Of a DNA stretch of 64,000 bases, positions 28,517-36,924 are shown piece after piece. The position numbers were made by a program, and so were the translations under genes. Position 1 is the first letter of the stretch. Each line of letters begins with the position of its first letter. The notes beneath the pieces were generated by a model, which ran no database searches, was not told the DNA's origin, and saw only the letters and a program-made list of their open reading frames with translations. Origin of the DNA: Azotobacter vinelandii (GTDB lineage: Bacteria > Pseudomonadota > Gammaproteobacteria > Pseudomonadales > Pseudomonadaceae); the NCBI RefSeq assembly GCF_001571105.1, contig NZ_BCTD01000013.1; one strand, given 5' to 3'.

Positions 28517-29815
28517 ATGCCCCGCCTGCCATCCATCGCCGTTCTGCTCGGCGGCCTGCTGCTCTGCAGTCGCCTGCCGGCGGCCGACATCGATCCGGCG
28601 AGCTACGGCTTTCCGTTGCACAACCCCTTCGAGGCGACCATCGCCACCACGCCGCCGGAACTGCGCCCCGACCTGCCGCCCGATAGCGAGATCGATCAGC
28701 GCGACTACAGCCTGTCGCTGCATCCCGCCCGTCCGTTCGCGCTACCCGACAGCCTGCGCCAGGTGCGCGACCTGCGCTACCGCCTGGCCCGCCAGGCGCA
28801 TGCCGCGCCGCTGATCTTCATTATCTCCGGCACCGGCGCGCACTACGCCAGCAGCCACACCGAATACCTGAAGCGGCTGTTCTACGGCGCCGGCTTCCAT
28901 GTGGTGCAACTGTCCTCGCCGACCAGCTACGACTTCATGGCCGCCGCCTCGCGCACGGCCACGCCCGGCCTCAGCCGCGAGGATGCCGACGACCTGTACC
29001 GGGTCATGGAAGCGGTGCAGGCGCAGCAGGCGGACCTGCCGGTCACCGCCTACCACCTGATCGGCTACAGCCTCGGCGCCCTCCACGCGGCCTTCGTCAG
29101 CCAACTGGACGAGACCCGCCGGCGCTTCGCTTTCAAACGCGTGCTGCTGCTCAATCCGCCGGTCAACCCCTACGACTCGATCCGCAACCTCGACCGCCTG
29201 GTGCAGACCGACGTGCCGGGCATCACCGGCAACCTGACCTTCTACGAGTTGATCCTCGGCAAGCTGACCCGCTACTTCCAGCAGCGTGGCCACATCGATC
29301 TCAACGAAGCCCTGCTGTACGACCTGCAGCAGTCGAAGGAGCGCCTGACGGACGAGGAAATGGCCATGCTGATCGGTTCGGTGTTCCGTTTCGCCGCCGC
29401 CGACATCGCCTACACCTCGGACCTCATCAACCGTCGCGGGCTGATCACCCCGCCGGACTATCCGGTCGAGGAGGACACCCCGCTCGCCCCCTTCTTCATC
29501 CGCGCCCTGCAGTGCAATTTCGGCTGCTACCTGAACGAGCAGTTGATCCCCCAGTGGCGCCGACGCCACAACGGCGGCAGCCTGTCCCAACTGGTCGGGC
29601 AGATCGGCCTCCAGGCCCTGCGGGAATACCTGGCCGGCAGCCGCAAGATCGCCGCGATGCACAACGCCGACGATCTCATCCTCGGCCCCGGCGATCTCGC
29701 CTTCCTGCGCCGCACCCTCGGCGAACGCCTGACGCTCTACCCGTTCGGCGGGCACTGCGGCAACCTCAATTACCGGGTCAACAGCCAGGCCATGCTGGAG
29801 TTCTTCCGTGGTTGA
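28517..29815 (+). CDS. secreted alpha/beta-hydrolase-like protein paired with MlaA
   Basis: A 432-residue protein with an N-terminal signal peptide (MPRLPSIAVLLGGLLLCSRLPAA) and no other membrane helix, so periplasmic. A strand LIFIISGTGAHYA is followed by the nucleophile elbow GYSLG with Ser185. Near the C terminus NADDLILGPGD (383-393) supplies candidate aspartates and FGGHCGNLNY the histidine (His413). That is the order of a serine hydrolase triad. The ~120-residue insert between strand and C-terminal half may be a lid. The gene overlaps the MlaA homologue by 8 bp, so a lipid substrate is a reasonable inference. No biochemical data are known to me for this family. Confidence 0.65.
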   Translation: MPRLPSIAVLLGGLLLCSRLPAADIDPASYGFPLHNPFEATIATTPPELRPDLPPDSEIDQRDYSLSLHPARPFALPDSLRQVRDLRYRLARQAHAAPLIFIISGTGAHYASSHTEYLKRLFYGAGFHVVQLSSPTSYDFMAAASRTATPGLSREDADDLYRVMEAVQAQQADLPVTAYHLIGYSLGALHAAFVSQLDETRRRFAFKRVLLLNPPVNPYDSIRNLDRLVQTDVPGITGNLTFYELILGKLTRYFQQRGHIDLNEALLYDLQQSKERLTDEEMAMLIGSVFRFAAADIAYTSDLINRRGLITPPDYPVEEDTPLAPFFIRALQCNFGCYLNEQLIPQWRRRHNGGSLSQLVGQIGLQALREYLAGSRKIAAMHNADDLILGPGDLAFLRRTLGERLTLYPFGGHCGNLNYRVNSQAMLEFFRG

Positions 29816-30581
29816 ACGGCCCTGGCTCCTCGTCGCCGCGCTGCTTCTCGGCAGTCTGGCCCAGGCCGCCGAACCGGCGGCCGATGCAGACGGTTTCAAG
29901 CGTCCGCTGGAGCGCCTGCAGTTCAACAGCGGCCACGAACAGCACGAATTCGAGCGCGCCAGCCTCGCCATCCTCGACGTCCGCGATCCCTGGGAGCGCT
30001 GGAACCGGCGGGTCTATCACTTCAACTACCGCCTCGACGAATGGGTGCTGCTGCCCGCGGTGCGCGGCTATCGCGCCGTCACCCCGGGCGTCGTGCGCAG
30101 CGGCGTGCGCAATTTCTTCGCCAACCTCGCCGAAATCCCCGGCCTGCTCAACAGCCTGCTGCAACTGCGCGGCCGACGCGCCCTCGATACCGGCGCCCGT
30201 CTGCTGCTCAACACCACCCTGGGCGTCGCCGGCCTGTGGGACCCGGCCAGCCGCATGGGCCTGCCCCGGCAGGGCGAGGACTTCGGCCAGACCCTCGGCG
30301 TCTACGGCGTGCCCGCGGGCCCCTACCTGATGTTGCCGGTCCTCGGGCCGTCCAACCTGCGCGACGCGGTCGGCCAACTGACGGATTTCCTGGCCGCCAA
30401 CCGAATCGACTACCTGAACGTCGCCACGGCCAGCGACGCCCACCCGGAAATCTCCGCGCTGAAGGCCGTCGACAAGCGCGACAGCATCCCCTTCCGCTAC
30501 GGTCAGCTCAACTCGCCGTTCGAATACAACAAGATCCGCTACGTCTACACCCGGGCCCGCCAGCTGCAGATCGAGGAATAG
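29808..30581 (+). CDS. MlaA/VacJ-family protein without a lipobox
   Basis: A 257-residue MlaA-family protein; MlaA is the outer-membrane component that removes misplaced phospholipids from the outer leaflet. Family motifs are intact: DPWERWNRRVYHFNYRLDE, GVRNFFANLAEIP, LLNTTLGVAGLWDPASRMG, and EDFGQTLGVYGVPAGPYLMLP. MlaA proteins are normally lipoproteins, but this one has a plain signal peptide (LLVAALLLGSLAQAAEP) with no cysteine. It starts with GTG 29808 inside the end of the hydrolase gene. From memory it resembles PA3239, which is separate from the main Mla locus. Its job is probably tied to the adjacent hydrolase. Confidence 0.87.
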   Translation: MVERPWLLVAALLLGSLAQAAEPAADADGFKRPLERLQFNSGHEQHEFERASLAILDVRDPWERWNRRVYHFNYRLDEWVLLPAVRGYRAVTPGVVRSGVRNFFANLAEIPGLLNSLLQLRGRRALDTGARLLLNTTLGVAGLWDPASRMGLPRQGEDFGQTLGVYGVPAGPYLMLPVLGPSNLRDAVGQLTDFLAANRIDYLNVATASDAHPEISALKAVDKRDSIPFRYGQLNSPFEYNKIRYVYTRARQLQIEE

Positions 30582-30594
30582 CGACCGCCCCTCG

Positions 30595-31515
30595 TCAGTA
30601 GAGGCCCGGTTCGCCGTCCGGGCGGCTCTTGAAGCGCCGGTGCGCCCACAGGTATTGCTCGGGCTGCCGGCGCACCGCCTGCTCGACCCAGCGGTTGATG
30701 CGCAGGCAGTCGGCCTCCTCGCTCTCCCCGGGAAAATCCTCCAGCGGCGGGTGGACCGCCAGCCGGTAGCCGGAACCATCGGCCAGGCGGGTCTGGATGA
30801 AGGGCATCACCAGCGCCTTGCCCAGGCGGGCGAACTTGGTCGTCGCCGTCACGGTCGCCGCCGGGATGCCGAACAACGGCACGAAGATGCTCTGCTTGCG
30901 CCCATAGTCCTGGTCCGGCGCGTACCAGATGGCGCGTCCGGCGCGCAGCACCTTGAGCATGGTGCGGATATCCTCGCGCTCGATGGCTGTGGCATCGGCG
31001 TTGTGCCGTTCGCGACCACATCGCTGGACGTAATCGAAGACCGGGTTGTCGTGTTCCCGGTACATGCCGTCGATGGTCTGCCGCTGGCCGAGCAGGGCGG
31101 CGCCGATCTCCAGGGTGGTGAAATGCAGGGCCATGAGGATGACGCCCCGGCCCTCGGCCTGGGCCCGTTGCAGGTGTTCGAGACCCTCGACGTGCGCCAG
31201 CCGGGCCAGGCGCCGGCGTGGCCACCACCAACTGATGGCCATCTCGAAGAAGGCGATGCCCATCGAGGCGAAGTTCTCCCTGAGCAGGCGTTCGCGCTCG
31301 TCGGCGGACAACTCGGGAAAACACAGCTCCAGATTGCGCCGGGCGATGCGCCGGCGCGAACCGGCCAGGCGATAGGTCAACGCCCCCAGCCAGCGGCCGA
31401 GCCGCAGCAGCCAGGCATAAGGCAATTGAGCGACCAGCCAGAACAGCCCCAGCGCCAGCCAGAGCCCCCAGAAACGCGGATGGAGAAAATGGGCACGAAA
31501 GTGCGGACGATCCAT
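30595..31515 (-). CDS. htrB2: lipid A lauroyl acyltransferase (HtrB/LpxL type)
   Basis: A 306-residue inner-membrane acyltransferase that adds a secondary acyl chain to lipid A. It has an N-terminal membrane helix (FWGLWLALGLFWLVAQLPYA), the catalytic HX4E motif (ALHFTTLE, His131 and Glu136), and the family block YREHDNPVFDYVQRCGRERH. Length equals E. coli LpxL when ATG 31515 is used. Pseudomonas has two such enzymes; from its place between the MlaA homologue and minC this one corresponds to PA3242. It converges on the MlaA gene with a 13-bp gap. Confidence 0.88.
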   Translation of the reverse strand: MDRPHFRAHFLHPRFWGLWLALGLFWLVAQLPYAWLLRLGRWLGALTYRLAGSRRRIARRNLELCFPELSADERERLLRENFASMGIAFFEMAISWWWPRRRLARLAHVEGLEHLQRAQAEGRGVILMALHFTTLEIGAALLGQRQTIDGMYREHDNPVFDYVQRCGRERHNADATAIEREDIRTMLKVLRAGRAIWYAPDQDYGRKQSIFVPLFGIPAATVTATTKFARLGKALVMPFIQTRLADGSGYRLAVHPPLEDFPGESEEADCLRINRWVEQAVRRQPEQYLWAHRRFKSRPDGEPGLY

Positions 31516-31748
31516 TGACTGCCCCGGAAACGGCAAAAGCCGGCATTCTAGCGGGAAAACGCCGGTCACGAGCGCGACGCGGCGGGAACCGTGCGGATCG
31601 CTCTCCGCGCGTCGCCAGCCCCTGCGGCAACCCGCCGCGGACGCGCCAGACGGCGCATCGTCGGCCCATGGAATGGTTTTCCCCCACCCGGCTAGCCTGA
31701 CGCGGCGTTTCCCGTTATAAGACCGCCATTCATTGCAATGGGCAGATC

Positions 31749-32498
31749 ATGAGCCAAGCCGACCTCCTCGACCCAGCCCCCGTGTTCCAGCTCAAGGGCA
31801 GCATGCTCGCCATCACCGTGCTGGAACTGGCATACAACGACCTGGCCCGTCTCGACCACCAACTGAGCGAAAAGGTGGCGCAGGCCCCCAACTTCTTCCA
31901 GAACACGCCGCTGGTCCTCGCTCTGGACAAGCTCCAGCCCGGCGCGCAAGGGCTCGACCTGCGCGCCCTGCTGGCGATCTGCCGGCGCCACGGTCTGCGC
32001 ACCCTGGCGATCCGCGCCAGCCTGGCCGAACACATCGCCGCCGCCCAGGCGCTCGATCTGCCGGTCCTGCCGCCCTCCAGCGCACGGGAGCGGCCGATCG
32101 CGCCCAGCACCACGGCCGCCACGCCGACCCCGGCCAGAAAGCCCGAGAAGCCGGCCGAACCGGCGGTACGTCCGACGCGGGTGGTCAGCGTTCCGGTACG
32201 CGGCGGCCAGCAGATCTACGCGCCGGGGGGCGACCTGCTGGTCCTGGCCCCGGTCAGCGCCGGCGCGGAACTGCTCGCCGATGGCAACATCCATGTGTAC
32301 GCCCCGATGCGGGGCCGGGCCCTGGCCGGTATCAAAGGCAACAGCCAGGCCCGGATCTTCTGCCGCATGCTGGCCGCCGAGTTGATCTCCATCGCCGGCC
32401 GCTACAAGGTGGCCGAAGACCTCCGGCGCGATCCGAACTGGGGCGAGGCCGTGCACATCCACCTGGCAGGCGATGTGTTGAACATCACACGTCTTTAA
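31749..32498 (+). CDS. minC: septum site-determining protein MinC
   Basis: A 249-residue inhibitor of FtsZ polymerisation. The N-terminal domain (1-100) is the FtsZ-active part. A proline/alanine-rich linker (about 118-142) joins it to the C-terminal beta-helix (RGGQQIYAPGGDLLVL, GNIHVYAPMRGRALAG, ARIFCRMLAAELISIAG) that dimerises and binds MinD. It is the first gene of minCDE. Confidence 0.96.
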   Translation: MSQADLLDPAPVFQLKGSMLAITVLELAYNDLARLDHQLSEKVAQAPNFFQNTPLVLALDKLQPGAQGLDLRALLAICRRHGLRTLAIRASLAEHIAAAQALDLPVLPPSSARERPIAPSTTAATPTPARKPEKPAEPAVRPTRVVSVPVRGGQQIYAPGGDLLVLAPVSAGAELLADGNIHVYAPMRGRALAGIKGNSQARIFCRMLAAELISIAGRYKVAEDLRRDPNWGEAVHIHLAGDVLNITRL

Positions 32499-32596
32499 CG
32501 GATACTCGCGCGTTTTCAGGGGCTTTAACGGACTGGACTCCAAAGCCACCCGCACGGCTCAACGCTCCCATTCTTCTTCACTTGGGGTGAATAACC

Positions 32597-33412
32597 TTGG
32601 CCAAGATCCTCGTAGTCACTTCCGGCAAGGGTGGCGTCGGCAAAACCACTACCAGCGCCGCCATCGGTACCGGCCTCGCCCTGCGCGGGCACAAGACCGT
32701 CGTCGTCGATTTCGACGTAGGTCTGCGCAACCTCGACCTGATCATGGGCTGCGAACGCCGGGTCGTGTACGACTTCGTCAACGTCATCCAGGGCGACGCC
32801 ACGCTCGGCCAGGCCCTGATCAAGGACAAGCGCCTGGAAAACCTCTACGTGCTGGCGGCCAGCCAGACCCGCGACAAGGACGCCCTGAGCGCCGAGGGCG
32901 TGGGCCGGGTGATGGACGAGTTGCGCGAATCCTTCGAGTACATTATCTGCGACTCGCCGGCGGGGATCGAAAAGGGTGCGCACCTGGCCATGTACTTCGC
33001 CGACGAGGCGGTCGTGGTGACCAATCCCGAGGTGTCCTCGGTACGCGACTCCGACCGCATGCTCGGCCTGCTCGCCAGCAAATCGCGCCGCGCCGAGAAC
33101 GGCGAGGAGCCGATCAAGGAACACCTGCTGCTGACCCGCTACAGCCCCGACCGCGTGAACAAGGGCGAGATGCTCGGCGTGGAAGACGTCGAGGAGATCC
33201 TCGCCATCCGCCTGCTCGGGGTCATTCCCGAATCCCAGTCGGTCCTCAAGGCCTCCAACCAGGGCATCCCGGTGATCCTCGACGAACAGAGCGACGCCGG
33301 ACAGGCCTACAGCGACGCCGTGGAGCGCCTGCTGGGCAAGGAGACGCCGCACCGCTTCCTCGATGTGCACAAGAAGGGATTCCTGCAACGCTTGTTCGGA
33401 GGCCGCGAATGA
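32597..33412 (+). CDS. minD: septum site-determining ATPase MinD
   Basis: A 271-residue membrane-associated ParA/MinD ATPase that carries MinC to the membrane. The deviant Walker A SGKGGVGKTT holds both lysines (11 and 16), the switch DFDVGLRNLD follows, and the C-terminal amphipathic helix ends GFLQRLFGG for membrane binding. The start codon is TTG 32597: GGGGTGA ends 6 bp before it, and the family's MAKILVV start is encoded exactly there. The stop overlaps minE by ATGA. Confidence 0.96.
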   Translation: MAKILVVTSGKGGVGKTTTSAAIGTGLALRGHKTVVVDFDVGLRNLDLIMGCERRVVYDFVNVIQGDATLGQALIKDKRLENLYVLAASQTRDKDALSAEGVGRVMDELRESFEYIICDSPAGIEKGAHLAMYFADEAVVVTNPEVSSVRDSDRMLGLLASKSRRAENGEEPIKEHLLLTRYSPDRVNKGEMLGVEDVEEILAIRLLGVIPESQSVLKASNQGIPVILDEQSDAGQAYSDAVERLLGKETPHRFLDVHKKGFLQRLFGGRE

Positions 33413-33663
33413 ACCTTTTCGACTTCTTTCGCGAACGCAAGAAACAGAGTTCGGCGTCCATCGCGAAAGAGCGGCTGCAGATCATCGTCGCCCACGAGCG
33501 CGGCCAGCGCAGCGCCCCGGACTATCTGCCGGACCTGCAGAAGGAGCTGATCGAGGTGATCCGCAAGTACGTCAACATCGATAACGACCAGGTGCAGGTG
33601 GTCCTCGAAGACCAGGGCAACTGCTCGATCCTGGAGCTCAACGTCACCCTGCCGGATCGCTGA
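33409..33663 (+). CDS. minE: cell division topological specificity factor MinE
   Basis: An 84-residue protein that stimulates MinD ATPase and sets up pole-to-pole oscillation. It has the N-terminal membrane-targeting segment (MNLFDFFRERKKQSSASIAK), the anti-MinCD helix (ERLQIIVAHER), and the dimerisation domain (LIEVIRKYVNID...ILELNVTLP). It overlaps the minD stop by 4 bp. Confidence 0.96.
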   Translation: MNLFDFFRERKKQSSASIAKERLQIIVAHERGQRSAPDYLPDLQKELIEVIRKYVNIDNDQVQVVLEDQGNCSILELNVTLPDR

Positions 33664-33763
33664 GCGATTCGCCCCCGCAGCGACGGCGGCCCGGCAGGCC
33701 GAGTGGAAGCGCAAGCGCTTTCGCGAAGCCTGACGGTCGCCGTCGTCGTTTCCGGACATCTCC

Positions 33764-34399
33764 ATGCCCCTGTCGAACATCGAAATCGTCCATCGGGACG
33801 ACGCCCTGCTGGTAGTCAACAAACCCACCCTGCTGCTCTCGGTGCCGGGCCGCGCCGAAGACAACCGGGACTGCCTGGTCACCCGCCTGCAGGAGAACGG
33901 CTATCCCGAAGCACGCATCGTGCATCGCCTCGACTGGGAAACCTCCGGCCTGATCGTGCTGGCCCGCGACGCCGACAGCCACCGCGAGCTGTCCCGCCAG
34001 TTCCACGACCGGGAAACCGAGAAGGCCTACACCGCGCTTTGCTGGGGCGAACCCGAAGCCGACAGCGGACGCATCGAGCTGCCGCTGCGCTATGACCCAC
34101 CGACCAAGCCACGCCATGTGGTCGATCAGCAACAGGGCCGCCACGCCCTGACCTTCTGGCGGGTGCTGGAACGCTGCGGCCGTTTCAGCCGCATCGAACT
34201 GACCCCGATCACCGGCCGCTCCCACCAACTGCGCGTACACATGCTCGCCATCGGCCACCCATTGCTGGGCGACCGTCTCTATGCCCACGGCGAAGCCCTG
34301 GCCGCCGCCGAACGCCTGTGCCTGCACGCCAGCCTGCTGGTCCTCGGCCACCCGCGAAGCGGCGAGCGCCTGCGCTTCGAGAGCCCCGCGCCGTTCTGA
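33764..34399 (+). CDS. rluA: RluA-family pseudouridine synthase
   Basis: A 211-residue RluA-type pseudouridine synthase without an S4 domain, the size of RluA (23S rRNA U746 and tRNA U32). The catalytic aspartate is Asp57 in RIVHRLDWETSG. TPITGRSHQLRVHM and HPLLGDRLYA complete the fold. It follows minCDE as in P. aeruginosa (PA3246). Exact target specificity is inferred from size and context. Confidence 0.88.
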   Translation: MPLSNIEIVHRDDALLVVNKPTLLLSVPGRAEDNRDCLVTRLQENGYPEARIVHRLDWETSGLIVLARDADSHRELSRQFHDRETEKAYTALCWGEPEADSGRIELPLRYDPPTKPRHVVDQQQGRHALTFWRVLERCGRFSRIELTPITGRSHQLRVHMLAIGHPLLGDRLYAHGEALAAAERLCLHASLLVLGHPRSGERLRFESPAPF

Positions 34400-34477
34400 A
34401 TCCGCCGCGCCGGACACTCGACTGCAGCCTGCCGTCCTTTTCGATACACTCCGCTGCAACGCTGTCCGGAGTCCACT

Positions 34478-35767
34478 ATGCGTACAGAACTCAATCAGGG
34501 CCTGATCGACTTCCTCAAGGCCTCCCCCACCCCCTTCCACGCCTGCGCCAGCCTGGCCCAGCGTCTCGAATCGGCCGGCTACCAGCGCCTCGACGAACGC
34601 GAACCCTGGCCGACCCAGTCCGGCGGACGCTATTACGTCACCCGCAACGACTCCTCGCTCATCGCCATCCAGCTCGGCCGGCGCTCACCGCTCGAGGGCG
34701 GCCTGCGGCTGGTCGGCGCCCACACCGACAGCCCCTGTCTGCGCGTCAAGCCACAGCCCGAGCTGAATCGCCAGGGCTTCTGGCAACTCGGCGTGGAAGT
34801 CTATGGCGGCGCCCTGCTCGCCCCCTGGTTCGACCGCGACCTGTCGCTGGCCGGACGGGTCACCTTCCGCCGCGCCGGACGCGTCGAGAGCCAACTGATC
34901 GACTTCAAGCAGCCGATCGCCGTCATTCCCAACCTGGCGATCCACCTCAACCGCGAAGCCAACCAGGGCTGGGCGATCAACGCGCAGAACGAACTGCCGC
35001 CCATCCTCGCGCAGGTCGCCGGCGACGAGCGCGGCGACTTTCGTGCCCTGCTGGCCGAGCAACTGCAGCGCGAGCACGAAATCAACGCCGATGTGGTGCT
35101 GGATTTCGAACTCTGTTTCTACGACACCCAGGGCGCCGCGCTGATCGGCCTGAATCAGGACTTCATCGCCGGTGCCCGTCTCGACAACCTGCTGTCCTGC
35201 CATGCCGGCCTGCAGGCCCTGCTCGCCGCCGGCGACAGGGAAAGCTGCGTGCTGGTCTGCACCGACCACGAGGAAATCGGCTCCTGCTCCACCTGCGGCG
35301 CCGACGGCCCCTTCCTCGAACAGGTGCTCGGCCGCCTGCTGCCGGATGGCGACGCCTTCGTGCGGATCATGCAGCAATCGCTGCTGGTTTCCGCGGACAA
35401 CGCCCACGGCGTGCACCCCAACTATGCCGACCGCCACGACGCCAACCACGGCCCCAAGCTCAACGCCGGTCCGGTGATCAAGGTCAACAGCAACCAGCGC
35501 TACGCGACCAACAGCGAGACCGCCGGTTTCTTCCGCCACCTGTGTTTCGACGTCGAGGTGCCGGTACAGAGCTTCGTGGTGCGCAGCGACATGGGCTGCG
35601 GCTCGACCATCGGCCCCATCACCGCCAGTCGGCTCGGCATGCGCACCGTCGATATCGGCCTGCCGACCTTCGCCATGCATTCCATCCGCGAACTGGCCGG
35701 CAGCCATGACCTCACGCATCTGGTGAAGGTCCTGACCGCCTTCTATTCGAGTCCGCTACTGCCCTGA
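34478..35767 (+). CDS. apeB: M18-family aminopeptidase
   Basis: A 429-residue zinc aminopeptidase of family M18. Metal ligands are visible in VGAHTDSPCLRVKP (His82, Asp84), CTDHEEIGSCS near 265, and the C-terminal FAMHSIRELAGSHD block. It should be cytoplasmic and remove N-terminal acidic or neutral residues. The length is typical and the start ATG 34478 gives the family's MRTELNQGLIDFL. Confidence 0.9.
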   Translation: MRTELNQGLIDFLKASPTPFHACASLAQRLESAGYQRLDEREPWPTQSGGRYYVTRNDSSLIAIQLGRRSPLEGGLRLVGAHTDSPCLRVKPQPELNRQGFWQLGVEVYGGALLAPWFDRDLSLAGRVTFRRAGRVESQLIDFKQPIAVIPNLAIHLNREANQGWAINAQNELPPILAQVAGDERGDFRALLAEQLQREHEINADVVLDFELCFYDTQGAALIGLNQDFIAGARLDNLLSCHAGLQALLAAGDRESCVLVCTDHEEIGSCSTCGADGPFLEQVLGRLLPDGDAFVRIMQQSLLVSADNAHGVHPNYADRHDANHGPKLNAGPVIKVNSNQRYATNSETAGFFRHLCFDVEVPVQSFVVRSDMGCGSTIGPITASRLGMRTVDIGLPTFAMHSIRELAGSHDLTHLVKVLTAFYSSPLLP

Positions 35768-35836
35768 GGCCGACCCGACCAGGACGGCCGAGGGCGAGAC
35801 CGGCGGCCGACCCCGACAGGGCCGGCCATCCCCGGA

Positions 35837-36799
35837 TCAAACCAGGTTGTCGTCGATCACCAGCGCCACCTTACCGGACACGTTATTGCTGGCCAGCGTC
35901 TCGAACGCCGTGTCGACATCCTTGGCGGCGAAGCTGTGCTCCAGACGCGGCTCGAGGCGCCCCTCGGCGAACAGCGGCCAGACATGCCGGCGCAGTTCGT
36001 CGATCAGTTCGCCCTTGAAGGCGTCGTCCCGGTTGCGCAGGGTCGAGCCGATCAACTGCACCCGCTTGCCCAGCAGCTTGGCCAGATCCAATTGCGCTTC
36101 GCGTCCGCCCATCAGGCCGATGATCACCCAGCGGCCGTCGCGGGCCAGCAGGTCCAGATCCAGTGCAGCGTAACGCGCGCCGATCGGGTCGAGAATCACG
36201 TCGAAAGGCGCGAAATCGCGCAGCCCTTCGAGATCCTGGGTGCGCAGCACTCCACCCTGTGCCCCCAGCGATTCGCAGTAGGCCAAGCGCTCTGCGGAAC
36301 CGACACTGACCCAGCAGGGATTGCCGAAGGCCTTGCACAGCTGGATGCCCGCCGAACCGACTCCGCTGGCCCCGGCGTGGATCAGCGCCTTCTCGCCCGA
36401 CTTGAGGGCGCCCAGCTTGAACAGGTTGAGCCAGGCCGTGGCGTAGACCTCCGGCAACACCGCCGCCTCGACCAGCGACAAACCCTCCGGAGCCGGCAGG
36501 GCATGTCGCCCGTCGACCACCACCTCCTCGGCCATGCCGCCACCGGCCAGCAAGGCGCAGACCCGGTCGCCGACCTGCCAGTGACTGCCCGCCCCGACCT
36601 CGCTGATCACGCCGGCGCACTCCAGCCCGAGCACGTCGCTGGCGCCGGGCGGCGGCGGATAGAGCCCGGCACGCTGCAACAGATCGGCCCGATTCAGGCC
36701 GGCCGCCGCCACACGAATCCTGATTTGTCCCACGTCACAGGAAGGCGCAGGACGCTCGACCCACTCCACGCTGCCTTCGATGCCTTGCAATGCCTTCAT
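35837..36799 (-). CDS. zinc-independent NAD(P)H quinone oxidoreductase (PIG3 type)
   Basis: A 320-residue medium-chain reductase of the quinone oxidoreductase/TP53I3 group. Features are AAGLNRADLLQRAGLYPPPPG near 35, the Rossmann loop HAGASGVGSAGIQL near 142, and DVILDPIGARYA near 200. The structural and catalytic zinc ligands of alcohol dehydrogenases are absent, as expected. It is divergent from prc, with 125 bp between the two starts. The physiological substrate is not known. Confidence 0.85.
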   Translation of the reverse strand: MKALQGIEGSVEWVERPAPSCDVGQIRIRVAAAGLNRADLLQRAGLYPPPPGASDVLGLECAGVISEVGAGSHWQVGDRVCALLAGGGMAEEVVVDGRHALPAPEGLSLVEAAVLPEVYATAWLNLFKLGALKSGEKALIHAGASGVGSAGIQLCKAFGNPCWVSVGSAERLAYCESLGAQGGVLRTQDLEGLRDFAPFDVILDPIGARYAALDLDLLARDGRWVIIGLMGGREAQLDLAKLLGKRVQLIGSTLRNRDDAFKGELIDELRRHVWPLFAEGRLEPRLEHSFAAKDVDTAFETLASNNVSGKVALVIDDNLV

Positions 36800-36924
36800 G
36801 CTACCTCCATAGTAGGTTCCTGAGCCATTTCACCGTCAGATCCGTTTCCTTCCATCAAGAAAGGAACCCGGTACCCTGCTTGACGGCCTAATATGCGTTA
36901 TCACTCCCCCACTAGTCGAATGAC

